Below, piece after piece: positions 1 through 11,820 of a stretch of DNA of 64,000 nucleotides. Every line of letters begins with the position of its first letter. Within the stretch, counting starts at the first letter, position 1. The stretch comes from Galerina marginata (lineage: Eukaryota > Basidiomycota > Agaricomycetes > Agaricales > Galerinaceae): NCBI GenBank assembly GCA_023014335.1, contig JAECYW010000005.1, positions 248,001 through 312,000 on the forward strand, read 5' to 3'. Both the position numbers and the translations under genes were made by a program. Under the pieces are notes generated by a model. That model was not told the origin of the DNA. It saw only the letters and a program-made list of their open reading frames with translations, and did not search any database.

Positions 1-329
1 GCAAAATTATGTCAAGAGTCGCGCTCATGATCGGCTTCGATTTGCTTCCCCAGCGAGTTCGCGACAACCACCAGTACCAGCTCAAGGTTCTGAGTACGCC
101 CTTTCAGCGCGCGATTCAGAAGATGCTGATCGCAGCTCTCTGGTTCTTTTACCCCATGTTGATGTGGCTGCCATTGCGTGGAGCAATATGCCTGTGGCTC
201 ATTCTAGAGCCTCAGTTGATGCCAGTTTTTACGGTACGCTGCTCCTTTTCCCCGTTTGTTTATGATATTATACTAATTATGATCATTCGAATCTCTTCTC
301 CGTAGTCCTCCCTGCAAACCATCCATTCC
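1..329. other. Unassigned left edge, 5' flank of the prenyltransferase gene
   Basis: This stretch has an open frame on + from 9 to 305, but its product resembles nothing I recognise. It could be an upstream exon, the 3' end of a gene starting before the window, or chance. No splice pair convincingly joins it to the gene that follows. Confidence 0.3.
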
Positions 330-1496
330 ATGGATATTGTCTCCGACGAGCCTACCTACCCCAATGCGGACAACGAGAGGTTGAAATCCACAGATAGCGA
401 GGATGAGTTTCCTTCAAATGTACTCTGGCTCGACTCGGGTTCAATGGAGGGAACTTTCCTGCAGCGCCTTCTTGTACGCTTTTTACGGGCAAAGTTGATG
501 AGCTCTGCGCAAGCTCGCTTGTCTGTCGCCTGGATCGTACCATGGATCTGCCTTTCTGCAAATGTGGCAGGGATAACTGTAGACGTTATACGGCGAAGTA
601 TTCAGGACACCGCTGCTCGCTGGAAAACGCAGATCAAGGAAAGCATGATATTCGGCGGTGATGAAATTAAAATACCGCGCCACAGTAAGTTCGCTACCTG
701 GATTATCCTCTGATATTCGATACTAATTTAGCCTCACAGTAGGTTTTGTCATGGATGGAAATCGACGTTACGCCCGGACTATTGGGCAGTCAGTCATAGT
801 CGGCCACCAACGCGGAGCACAGACCGCAGGCAAAATCCTCGACTGGTGGGTGCGTTTCATGCTCAAAGCAGCGGCATATACCCGCCCAGGTCTCGGGCCT
901 CGATATCTCACCATATGGGCGTTCTCCGCCGAGAACTTCAAGCGCCCAAAAGTGGAGGTCGACTGTCTCTTTCGCTTGATGACTTTTCACTTCAAGAACC
1001 TTGCATTCTCCTCGACGGTACATCTATTCCAAATTCGCGTTCGCGTCGTAGGGAGTCGGGAAAGACTACCGCGAGACCTGTTGGATGCCATCGAACTTTT
1101 GGAGGACGCGACAAGGAAATACTCGCGGTTGTTCTTCCAGGTTGCTGTGGGCTATGGCGGACGCGATGAAATCGTGCGTTCAGTGCGAAGTGTCGTAGCT
1201 CGGGGAGCGGAAGTTACTGAGGATAGCATTGGCAAGGGAACTTTTTGCTCTCAAATTGGTGTACCTCCTGTTGAGCTTATCGTTAGAACCTCGGAGCGCA
1301 GGTGAGTGGTGGTTAGATCACATTTTCGCCTTTCTAACTAGCCTGCGATTTTTACAGGACAAGCGGCTTCTTCTTGTGGGACACTCAAACCGCCGAACTG
1401 CTCTTTTTGGACAAGCTTTGGCCGCAGTTGACTGAAGAGGACTGGCTGGACGCAATTGGGAGCTTCGCTCAACGGGAGATTCGTAATGGCAGGTAG
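330..1496 (+). CDS. RER2: cis-prenyltransferase (dehydrodolichyl diphosphate synthase, RER2-like)
   Basis: Exons are 330-684, 740-1301 and 1358-1496, giving 351 residues; both introns (55 and 56 nt) are GT-AG and phases fit. Joining exons 1 and 2 produces PRHIGFVMDGNRRYA, the substrate-binding signature of undecaprenyl/dehydrodolichyl diphosphate synthases, with the catalytic Asp in MDGNRR near residue 124. Further on are IWAFSAENFKRP (family box III) and, across intron 2, RTSERRTSGFFLWDTQTAEL followed by LFLDKLWPQL, the C-terminal box V. The family adds isopentenyl units in cis to farnesyl diphosphate, making the dolichol precursor for N-glycosylation and GPI anchors at the ER membrane. The roughly 118 residues before the core are longer than usual and unlike the short N-terminus of RER2, so the start at 330 or an unrecognised intron near 480-575 is uncertain. 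The core assignment is firm. Confidence 0.9.
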
Positions 1497-1677
1497 TTTG
1501 CCGGCTCTTCATTTAAGTAAATTATATGAATAAACGTATTTTGATCGCTTCGCAAATGACTGTATGGTAATCTAAAATTATTAACCACCTTAACTGTTAG
1601 TGCACGATGGATTGGTACATGGATGTGTTCGTGCTCCAGAATCACGATTAGTTATATGTAATGCTAAATCCTAAAAT

Positions 1678-3007
1678 CTACAGCATGTGCATCCACCTCT
1701 TTGTCAACCCCAGAACAAGCGTCGATGGACGAAGTACATGTGGAAAATAGGTACTACCTATTAAACCACGAGTAAGGTAAGCATCGACCACTTGATTCCC
1801 CCACAGCAGCAACCAAAGAGCCACCCATATCCAGCCGCTGATACCGCCGACCCTACGGCCTGTGAGGGCTTTGTACGCGTGCTCTGCTAAGATCCCGACA
1901 CCCATCATGACGAAAAACCCAGTAACACGCGCAAAGTCCGTGCTCCGCCCCATACCCCACAGGGCAAAGGCGTGTAGCAGCCCGGAGGAGAGGAACACAC
2001 CGAGGACAGCGGGGGCGCGTCCAAACAACGAAAAGAGTGGTGTGCCGCCTGTGGCGATGAACAACTGGCGAAAGAGCTGGTGCCACCTGCAAGCCCAGAG
2101 CTCGGTAAGGGAGGTGGAGGACCAGGGGCTATGAAATAAGGGAGGCCATTGGGATGGTGTATGTGAGAGGAGGATGAGAGCGGGGAGAGAGGAGAGGAGG
2201 TAGGAGACGTGGATTACGTGGTAGACAAAGAGGGCGAAAAGACAACTTATGAGGGAAGAGCGGAGGTATCTAATGTGTAGGGGAAGGGTGTGGTCAAAAA
2301 TGGAGCCCCCTACGGGGGAGGCAAATGTGTTACTGATGTTTTTGGGGTCGGGGCCGGTGGACAGTGGAAGGGAGAAGGATTGGAGGGAAAATAGGAGGAA
2401 GTCGATAAAGAAACAGGAGACAAAGCAGGACCGGATAGTGTCTAAGATGAAAGCCGACTGTGAGGATGTGTTCCGGGTTTCGATGGGGACTTTGAGCCCA
2501 GTGCACCAGGTCCAGCCTATGCCGCGAAGGTTAAAATAGAGGTCAAGTGCGTCGACAAAGGGGTTGTTGGACTGGTAATGATGGAGACGCTTATAAGGTT
2601 CAAGCTGGAAGGTCCATATCAGAGCTCGTGCGCCAAGAGTGATCATGACAGCCTGCATGCTACTATCAGTAGCAGAAATCGTGATGACGCGAGAGCCAGC
2701 GCACCACTAAGACCTGGTTGCGATACACGAGGCGTTCCTCGTAAGGACACCCTTTCGGGAGGTTGACCGCGGTGGCGCAGTGGAAGGCCGTATAGAGGGT
2801 TATGGGAAGCAAAGCGAGGCGTATGAGGAAGGTGCGCGGTGTGATGACAAGAAGAGCGGTGACATAGCAAAGCAGGACCGGAGGCAAACAATCATACGTG
2901 AAAGTGTGCCAGTTGAGAGGGCGGCGCGTCGAAGGGTCTGGGATCCTGTGCAGGTGGAGGTTATATTATTTAGAGAAAAAAAGATTTTGAATGACTGACC
3001 ACGACAT
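1678..3007 (-). CDS. Wax-synthase-like membrane-bound O-acyltransferase (MBOAT)
   Basis: Exons from the 5' end are 3007-3000, 2945-2705 and 2652-1678 (407 residues); introns are 54 and 52 nt. The short first exon encodes only MSW before the splice; the mature start reads MSWIPDPSTRRPLNWHTF. The protein is strongly hydrophobic with about eight predicted membrane spans. Near residue 270 it has ELWACRWHQLFR, and near residue 310 SSGLLHAFALWG with the likely catalytic His, both hallmarks of the fungal wax-synthase-domain family (PF13813 type). Relatives acylate fatty alcohols, sterols or terpenoid metabolites in the ER; the substrate here cannot be read from sequence. The left end of the large transposon lies about 23 bp upstream of the ATG, so the native promoter has been displaced by some 20 kb. 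Confidence 0.85.
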
Positions 3008-3029
3008 GGACTGATGGCGGCAGGTAGAA

Positions 3030-3190
3030 TAGCAACAATGTACCGTAGACTACGATACAGCTATTGTTTGACAATGTACCCGCAGCTATGGATGCAGCGG
3101 ACGTAGCTTATGAATATACAATGTATCAAGGAATACGAGTAAGCTAACAGCCCATACAATGTACAATACTGAGTGGATAAGCTTATGGGT
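3030..3190 (+). repeat. Left terminal inverted repeat of the KDZ element
   Basis: Starts TAGCAACAATGTACC and contains at least four ACAATGTA copies within about 120 bp, in head-to-tail orientation. It pairs with 22640-22799 in inverted orientation. Subterminal short repeats of this kind are usually transposase binding sites; that role is inferred. Confidence 0.75.
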
Positions 3191-3333
3191 GTCTCCTGGG
3201 GCAGTATAGAGACGGCATGGATTGGAATTTATCTATATACACGGATGGGCTTATGTAGTAGGCTCGGGAACTATTTACAACGGTCGCGGTGGCTTAAAGC
3301 GTAGAACGGCCGACGGAAGGTATTCGGATGCGA

Positions 3334-5247
3334 TCATTGGTCTAGCTCCTCCAGGTCTTCGGTGATGGCTTCGGAAACTTGAGTGAGTCGCTGGTGCACA
3401 ATATCTAAACTTTGCATTGCTGTTATTTCACTCCTGATTTTTGAAACCCGGGCATTGTATAGGAGGGCCCCGGCGTTCTCAAAACCCAAACTAGGGGAGA
3501 TCTCTTCGATACTCCTCAGGCATTGATGAAGTTCTTCCCAAGAAAGGGGCTACATGTGGTATCAGAACCCGAAAACGGCGAAAGGGAGGGATCAGTACTT
3601 ACAGGTTTGCCGGGGGTCGTTAAAGGATTACCCTTGGGTATAACAGCCTATAATTATTAACGTACTATTAGCCGTAGGAATAATGAAACATTAATAGACA
3701 CGTACGACTTGGTACGGCCAGGGATAACCAGCCGACTCAACGGGATGAGGATGAGGAGCCGCCCGTGGCATGCCTGGTCCTCGGATAAAATCGAGATTGG
3801 GGTCATCTTTATGGTCGGTGATTGGAAGCGTAAAGTTTGGTGGGGCTTGGGCAGTCATCCCGGGTATCGGTTGGGGGGCAGGCGGGGCAAAAACCTGGGG
3901 GATTCGAGCTCCAACGGGTTGTTGACGCAGGGCGGGCGGTGACCAGTCAATTGTAATCGGTCTATCAAATGCATTACCAGGGGACAACCCGGGCTGCGGG
4001 GGGGCATGGCCGACGGATGGCCCGGCGTCGAGCTCCTCGGGCCCTGTCGAGGATAAACTAATGGGTGTCCCACCGCGTTGTGGAATAACAGCGCGCATTT
4101 TGCCTTTCTTCTGTTTCCGCACTGCAGCGGATGACGGGTGAGGTGGCAGAACGGGGGACGGGTGAGCAGCACCGACGGTTGGTGCTTCAGGCTTTTTGTC
4201 TGTTTCTAAGTCGTCAAGGAAGGCGTTTAAAGAAAAACTACTTGCAGAAGATTCCGTCTTGTCGGGTTTCGGACCAATATTCCCAATCGGCCGTTGAAGA
4301 TCGTTTTTGGGTACAGGGAAGCCGAACGGGTCCAGTAACGAGGGTGCTGCTATCGGGTGTGCGTATGAACCCTGGAAACGGCTAGAGGACGCCATCGGCT
4401 CTGCTTGCTGTGCTAAGACACGGGCTGCATAATCAAGAGGGTCCTCCTCCGACCCACTGCCACCCGAATTTGCGTGATCAGCCGAACCGACTGCCCAGGG
4501 CTGTCCACTACACGCTGATTCCTCCAGTTTAATAGTCGGAGGGAATAGACTGCGCTGTGAACTGCTGGGTATGTTCGATGTAGCCCCGAAAAAAACTTCC
4601 CTCGGCGGCGGGACGTAGGCGGCGAGAAGGGTAGGTGGTCCCCAGGGCTTATGGCGCCAAGCTTGAGGTGACTTCTGTGCCTGTGGAGGGCCTATCTGAG
4701 ATTCCATGTAATCGAAAGGATCACTTTCAGAATCGGAATGTTCCTCAGCCGATTCCGCGGCCGGCCGATTGTTACTTGAACCACCACCTTGGGGATTGGT
4801 CGGTCCTGGTAAGGATGTCGGCTAAGTCTAATCAGCCTGGTACCAACAAAATTCATGTTTCAAGCCTTACATTGTCTTCGGGCGTAATCGGTGGCTCGTC
4901 CGATGGTTCACGGAAAAGCCCATCATTTTGCGTGATTCTTTCAATCTTTAACTCTTTGGACAAGTACTCCAAAGGATCGCTTTCATTGTCAGATTCGGAC
5001 CCGGAAATGCTCGTCGCGGGACTATGGTCGTCATTCGACTGATCCAACTCCCTGAAGCTCACCGGATTACCGGATGCAAGACCTGCATGGTTGAAGACTA
5101 AGTAGTTGACAATATAGAACAATATGGACTCACTGGTAGAATCATCCATAACGATATCAACGGCCTAGACATAGAAATGTGTTGAGTGTTAGAGAAATTT
5201 TGAAATTCTGAATTTACCTCGGTTGTTGGATTTGACATCCTATCCAT
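3334..5247 (-). CDS. Element-borne protein with repeated Ser/Asp-DP-x-(D/E)Y motifs, unknown function
   Basis: Exons from the 5' end: 5247-5218, 5164-5134, 5082-4871, 4821-3706, 3647-3603 and 3549-3334, giving 549 residues. The five introns are 44-54 nt, and all but the second fall between codons. The second intron (5133-5083) has a GTGAGT donor and is a multiple of three, so a read-through form adding a hydrophobic 17-residue insert is also possible. The protein is mostly disordered, rich in Pro, Ser and Asp. Three related acidic blocks occur in its first third: ESDNESDPLEYL, SDSESDPFDYM and GSEEDPLDYAARVL. The last exon is helical and amphipathic (SWEELHQCLRSIEEI, then MQSLDIVHQRL), likely a coiled coil. 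It is divergent from the next gene across a shared 240-bp promoter. No family recognised. The start could also be the ATG at 5238. Confidence 0.65.
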
Positions 5248-5487
5248 TAATTTTCTTATCTTGGTGAGACAACGGCTGCGATGGCTGAACAGTGAGCAAT
5301 ATGCGAATCTGTTCGGTGGAGAGGTTGATCTTGTTGATAACAATTAAAGTGACGATGACAAAGGCACGTGACCTTGTCACGGTTTGGTTGGTTTTCAAAA
5401 TGTCGCGTTCTTGCTCTCTATCTATAAACACACTCAAGTCCTCCTCACGCGCCGTTCTCCCCGAAAAATCTTCCCTTTTGCATCAAG

Positions 5488-8400
5488 ATGTCAGCCCAAC
5501 CAACTGTCACCCCCTCTGCCGTTCCACTTGCACCCGTCACCACCACCTCCGTCGACGTCGCTGGCTCTCTTGCGACGACCACTGGCTCCTCTGCTGCACC
5601 GTTGGCCCCAGCTGCAGGTGCGCCAGCCATTAATCCAGAAATGTTGCCCCCTGTTGCGCCGAGCGACGTCGCTCCCATCCTTCCTCTCGCCGAAGTCCCC
5701 CTTGTTCCTGCGACCACTTCTTTGGAACCTGCCCGTGCATCGCTCCCCCCTGGGCCTTCATCTCTCGGCGAAACTGTTGCATTGCCCGGCGCCCAACCCG
5801 CTGCGTTGGGTTCTCCATTTGTCCCCGCACCTCGCCCTCAGTTGCCCGACATTACGAAGCTTCTCGCGACGGCCGCTCGTACTAGCCCGCCGCCCCCACA
5901 CCCGACGCAGACGAAGAAGGAGAAACAAAATCTTCGGTACCGCTTGTACGACGAAAATGCTCTCGTCTCTTCTCTTGAAAAGCTGCTTGTCACGAAGGAA
6001 GAGTGGGCTGAAAAGGGAACGGATGCCGTTAGGGAAATTGTGAGTAATGAAATTTTCAACATAATTCCTCTCTCACCCCCTTTCTAGGCGAGGCTATGGA
6101 AATCGTTCCGCGTCAATCAGATAGAAGTCCCGCCCTTCCTTCGTGGACTTCAAGACCACATCCTGTTGATTCGCCAGGATGCTGAGCAATGTCGGGTAAC
6201 TTTGCAACAATATCTGGCTGACCGCGACGCCAACGGTGAAAATGATGTACCCGCCTCCGGTGAATCGACCGCCCTTCCATCGACTACGTTCCCGCCGCCC
6301 TCCGCTCCTACTGGTGGTCCGACCATCCCCCCAGTGTCGATTGAAGCTTCGGATGCGATGCCCCCGCCCCCCGCCAACGAGAGACCTCATCCAAGGCCCA
6401 CGTTCCGCAAACCGGCTGCAGGTGGAGACATGCCCCCTCCAACCCAGCCGTTAGAGTCTTCCCAAGTCCCACCACCGTCACTTTCACTCCCCGCCCCGCC
6501 ACCCGTTGCATCGGCGGGCGCTATGAATGCTACGCCCGCTGGTCGGAAGATGCAACCGACGATTATGATGGTTGATCAGGAGAAGACTGAAGTGGACGGT
6601 TCTCACGAGGACGAAAGTAATGATGAGGTACCCGACGAAGAAGAGCGACAGCGAAGACGGCTAGCAAAGGGAAAGTTCAAGGAAGAGGAGCAGGAGGCCG
6701 ACTACCCTATGGATTTGTCGAAACCGAAGCGGAGGAGCGTCAAGGGGAGGTATGTGGACGTGGAGTCCGAGGACGAAGAGGTGAAAGGGAGCGACGACGA
6801 AGAAGAGGAGGAGGAGGAGGAGGAGGACCAACTGGCGTCCGACAAAAACGACGCGGCTCCGAACACCCGACCTCGGCGCCGATCGAAGACCGCCGCCAAC
6901 AAACGACTTAAGGAAGAACCCGTGGACGACGATATGGACTACGTAGGGATGCTTTCCGACTACGCCGACGAACGCAAGGGTCCCCGTACGCGTTCAAAGA
7001 AAGGACGGAAGCCTAAGCCCGAGCCGAAATCAAAGGCTTTTGTCAAGGACACCGACGAAGAAGACGACGACGTTCCCGTCGAGGTAGACCGTTTCGCCGC
7101 CGCGGGGAAGAACGATCCGGCGTGTTCCAAGTGCGTGTCGAAGGACATCACTTGTTACTTCGTCGTCGACCAAGGGATCTTTGCCTGCAAAGGTTGTCAC
7201 AAAAGCAAGGTCAAGTGCACTGTGGCAGCACGTAAGGCCGCGAAGTTAAAGCACGACCAAGAAAAAAGGCCCCGTTGGGACGGAACCAAGTCTGTACCCC
7301 GGACGTCGACCTCCCGACCGCCTCGAGCATCAACATCCCGACCGACTCGTTCCTCGAAACGGACGACTGAGACCGAAGAACGCAAGCCGTCCCGGGTGAC
7401 GACGACGAGGTCCACGACGATGGAGAACCAGCTGAGGGCCGAAATGCAAGCGGCCGATCAGGGTAACTTCGCCACGTTCAATTTTTTTTTTTCCAAACTG
7501 ACATCGGATCTTAGGTCACCGATACAGCGCAATGGAGAAAATTATTCAGGAGCTACAGGCTGAGGTTCGTGACCTTCATCAAGAAGTTGTTGAACTTCGG
7601 GCAGCACAAGGGAGCCATGCGACCATGGCAACTCAACGGGCTTTGAACAATGCGGAATCGCAGTCATTGTTCATGAGTGACATCCAAGCACGTCTTCGAG
7701 CCGCAGGGATTCCCGAAGTCAACCCCCTCGAACACCGGGCCTACCTTGGCGCGCCTCCGGATCCAAACGCCCAATCGGCCGGCAACGTCATTCGAGGATG
7801 GCAGACGAACGAGATTCGTCCCTCCATCGCATCGACATTGTCGGTCCCACCGGCCCCTGAAGCACCCCAAGGACCCGTCCTGCCCTCGCAGGCTTCGTCG
7901 GCCCCAGCTCCTACCATTCCCCCTCCAGTGGCAGCCCCGGTTCCCGCCCTTCCCCCTCCTATTTCACCTCCAGTGGCCCACCCCCACGCACTTTCCTCGC
8001 CGTCCCAATCCGTATCGGTCCCGTCGCCTGAAAATTTGGCTGCCACTGCGCCTCCCGCTCCCGTTACCGATCCGACACCTTCCACGGGTGGTCAAACCAC
8101 TGACATTCCCTCGACGGCCGAGGTTTTACCGCCGGCCGACGACAGCTTGCCAATTGGGACGGCGGAGCTACAGGCAACGCCAACACCTGGGTTCAATGTG
8201 GATGGCAATTCCTTGCTACCATTAGGTCTCCAAACGTCAGAGGGGCTCTCGGCGGGTGTGGATAGTCAGCCACCGGCGGCCCGACCTCTAGTTGAGTACG
8301 ACGACACTCCCGCTTCCTCTCAACTCGCGCATTCCGACATCGCCGACCCCCCCACAATTGTGGCAAGCTCAGTGGGCCCCGCCGTAGCCGCTCCCGACAC

Positions 8401-8791
8401 CCCAAAGCCAGACGTTTCATCGGCCGAACAAGTTACACCCGACCGAATGACATCCCAGGAGGCAGGACACACTGCATTGTCTCCAATTCCAGAACAGTCC
8501 GAGCCGCCAGCCGATGGAGAGGGCGAAAACATGCAGGTCGACACCGCCCCAGTCATCACCACTGGAAGTCCCCGGGCCCCGTCGTCGATTGCCCTTCCAT
8601 CCGTCCCCCATGTCCCATCCTCGTCCGACACAACGTCGGCTATCAGCCCAGCACCTCCTCAACTACCTGGGTCACCGGCTTCATCAACTCCGAATGTCCC
8701 ACCGTCGTCGGGCGAAAAAAGAAAACGCGGCCGGTCAGGATCTGTAATGTCGACCCGAAGTTCGAAGAGGTTGAAGGACGGAAAGATGTAA
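5488..8791 (+). CDS. Element-borne large disordered protein with a six-cysteine cluster, unknown function
   Basis: Exons 5488-6039, 6088-7462 and 7515-8791 give 1067 residues; introns are 48 and 52 nt. Order: Ala/Pro-rich disordered N-terminus (1-150); a conserved-looking helical block around 150-235 (LEKLLVTKEEWAEKG, then ARLWKSFRVNQIEVPPF); a strongly acidic/basic tract with an E-run near residue 430; a cysteine cluster C530-C533-C540-C551-C554-C561; a short coiled coil after intron 2 (EKIIQELQAEVRDLHQEVVE); and a long Pro/Ser tail ending in a basic KRKRGRSGS-type patch. Cysteine spacing (2-6-10-2-6) matches a Zn2Cys6 binuclear cluster, but the basic residues lie in the second half. A TATA-like TCTATAAAC lies at about 5422. 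DNA binding is inferred only. Divergent from the 3334-5247 gene. Confidence 0.65.
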
Positions 8792-9012
8792 TATTGAATG
8801 GGGGGGATATCTTTGTAACAGCCATGTAAATATTTCATTAATGTTTATCCACACATTTCTTCTTGGTATGACCAGTGTGTCAAGATATTTGGAAGCATTT
8901 GGAATTATTAAAGGTATATTATTGTATGATACTAGAGAGAACTTTATAACACAAGGTAAGAGATGTATTGCCAGGTTTAGTTATTAATTTGCTGGTCTGC
9001 TATGGTAAATCT

Positions 9013-11597
9013 TTATGGTTTGTTAAACTTGTAATTTCCACGTTTAGCCGCCGGGCCAGCTTCATAGTCCGGCCGACTGACTGCCGCCCGTTTCCTTGGA
9101 CTATTACAAATCTGCACTGGTGGGTCTTGATATTGTACCTTCTTTGTCTTCTTGATATCATTTGCAGAGGTGGTTGGGTGTTGAATGATTGGCTCTTGTC
9201 TAGGTCTTTTACCATTTACATTCTTCATGAAATTCTCGTCGGTATTGAAGTGGTCTACCGTTTGACCGGCCGACTTCACCGGCCGTGGCTTGGGCCTTGG
9301 TACGAGAGGGGGCTGCGGCGGGTCCAGTTGTTGAATGTGAACCGGATCACGAACATTATTGGTGGATTTCGTTTGCAAGGGACTAGTGGGAATGCTTGCG
9401 GGCTGAGGATGAACATCCATCTCCATCATGCCGGCCGCCGGTTGATCCCATCTCAACGGCTCTGTCGGAACATTGTTTGGGGTGTACGTGGAGCTGGGGA
9501 AAACAAAAGGCTGGGTAGACAATGGCAGACCGGTGGTTTGACAAGGCTGATTTCCATTGTGCTGCTGGTAATCAGTCACATGGGGATGGGGCTTATGTGA
9601 GTCCATCGGAGCGGGTGGATTGGAGTTTCTATTCATCAACCCTTCCCCGAAATCCATGGGTGGAAAGAAAATGGGTTCATTCATGCCCCAGGCTGGGGCA
9701 TCACCAGTGTAGTCGGGACCGGCCGACGGACCCTCAATAAATGTAAAGTGTGGGTTGGTGGTAGCTTTAGAATATACTTGAAGTGCAGGATCTAAGAGCC
9801 GATTGATATCGTCGCCCCCAAGAGGGTTTGCGGCCGACGGGTCATAAGTTAGTGATGGGGGACTGGGTACCTCAGTCATTGGGCCGTCGGGTTGAGAAAC
9901 TGCATACTGGGTAATGTGGGAGTGGATGGCAAGACCAGCGGCCGACTGGTCCACGGGAAGAATTGCGGCTGACGCATCATAGGTTTGTGATGGCAGATCT
10001 CCAGTCATTGGGTCGTCGGGTTCAGATATCGCTTGCGGGTCAGTTCCAGAATCATCCAGAAAGGGTTGAGAAACCTTGGCGGTTGCTTTGCCCTTTCCCT
10101 TTCCTTTAGCCTTCCCCGATTTGCGTTGTTTGGGCGGAGCGGCGGCCGGCGCATCCAACTCCTCTTCATCGTCGGATACACAGTGGCTCATTTCCGGATA
10201 AGGCGCAAGAAGTCTAATGGGTGATTTTTTGTTACCACCTTTGATGTGGGACCAACGAAAAATTTGCGACGGCTCAACACGTGTCTGCCTGTCACGCCAG
10301 AAGTCCAATAGTTTGTCAACTTGGTCTTCAGTCATCCTCGATGGATCGACCATCCGAACATCGGCCGGCCAATATTCAGCAGCCGCCCATTTCAAGGGGT
10401 CCTCACTAACCTCCTTGAATGGGCTGCTCGCATGCTTGCGGCCGCGGGCTATGGCTGCTGATTGTTAATAACAAGGAAAGTATGGCAAAACTGATTGACT
10501 GACCATAGTTAAGATTTAGAAAGGTTCGGACCATGTCCTTCCTGTCGGACAAGGGAGGATTAACATAGTCGGCGCCGGTAATTGGCTTGAATACTGGATA
10601 GCCATATTTTCTGTCGAAGGCAGCCGCCGCGGCTGCCCGTTTTTGCAGTCGTCGGCTGGGGTCCACCGGGGCGTCGTCATCATCCTCAACACCATACATG
10701 TATTTGGCGTGCGTCCACCAGTCTTTAAACAAAGATTCAACGAGCTTGGGCTGCTTGTCCTCCAGCTTCTTTTTGGGGTCCCCCAATTCGTTATTATAGT
10801 CATAGCTGTGCAACAATATGAATATCAAAGAGACAATAGGAGAGGCACCATACATTTCCATGCCGAGGACCCCCTTCTGGTTAATATATGCACCTAGAAT
10901 GACCACCCGCATTCCACATCTCTTGAACAGAAGCTCCGCGAACTGTTGGGTCAAACGGGTACTTTCTTTCTCAACACGCCTGGTCACAGTCGGCTTTAAA
11001 AAACAACCCAATAAAGGCAGGCCGCAAAACGCACCTTTGTTGAACCTCGGCCGGAAGCCCAGCAACCTTCCAATCCAACGCCGCCTGGCGGTATTCATCA
11101 AGAACACGCGATGGAAGGCGGTCCTTTACGTTCCGGACGCCTTCTCGAAATTTTCCAATATATCCAGGATCACCGGGTGCGACGCCGGAGATTTTGCGGA
11201 CTTCCTCTTCGATTGCCTTTCGTTCCATGCATGCTATAATGCTATCCACTTTCACCTTTGGGGCAAGAAGATTGAACTTTGGTTTAACAATCCTTCTCCG
11301 ACCCGAATTGCTAAACCACTCTTTGACCTTCTGCTTTAACTGTTAGATATCTCCTTGTAAACAATCAACAATCTGTGTACTCACCGTCTTTAAAACACTT
11401 TTCTCAGGTGGTGACAAATTCGGGTAGATTTTATACAGTTGGGGCATGACAATGTTGCCAAGAAGAGCCTTACGCCCCTCTTTGTCTTCATCACGGAATT
11501 TGTCAAGATGGGGCTCGAGAACTGCGAGTTCATGGTCCTTCCAAGGTGACTTCTTATTCTTCGAAGCCTTTTTCTTCTTTGTAGGTTGTTCAGGCAT
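9013..11597 (-). CDS. Element-borne protein of unknown function, helical N-terminal half and repetitive tail
   Basis: Exons from the 5' end: 11597-11385, 11339-11035, 10979-10854, 10805-10504 and 10454-9013 (795 residues); introns are 45-55 nt and phases fit throughout. It begins with a lysine-rich stretch (KKKKASKNKKSPW), then folded-looking sequence with KQKVKEWFSNSGR, ELLFKRCGMRVVILGAY, YDYNNELGDPKKKLED and DWWTHAKYMYG, and after the last intron EDQVDKLLDFWRDRQ. From about residue 390 it is low complexity, with an acidic patch, a basic KAKGKGKGKA patch and an imperfect internal duplication. It resembles a large class of unnamed Agaricomycete proteins with a WF(S/T)N block, but I cannot name a function. 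A nested element sits about 220 bp upstream of its start codon. Confidence 0.65.
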
Positions 11598-11820
11598 GGT
11601 GGATGGACAGAAAAAAAAGGTGGTTCGTTTCCAGGAACAGGATTGTTGATTCAGAGTCAGCCACAGGGTTTGATCACCGAATGGGCGATCAGTATCACCC
11701 ATATTCCAAAAAAGGAAAAGTTACCCAAATTGGTATCCCCTCTTCGTTGCCTCAAGGAGTCTTCAACAGGGGTTGGACATCTGCTTGCCATTCCAATAAG
11801 GTTCCGGTCACTCTATCAAT

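Noticed and set aside
3008..3032. Target-site duplication of the KDZ element
   Set aside because: Left flank (...GGCAGGTAGA) and right flank (GGTATGTG...) share only GGTA in offset positions; too weak to call.
5384..6043. 219-codon + frame overlapping exon 1 of the 5488-8791 gene
   Set aside because: A Pro/Ser/Arg-rich shadow of GC-rich coding DNA; the other frame has the splice sites and continues into the downstream exons.
7677..8225. 182-codon + frame overlapping exon 3 of the same gene
   Set aside because: An Arg/Pro-rich alternative frame with no splice continuity.
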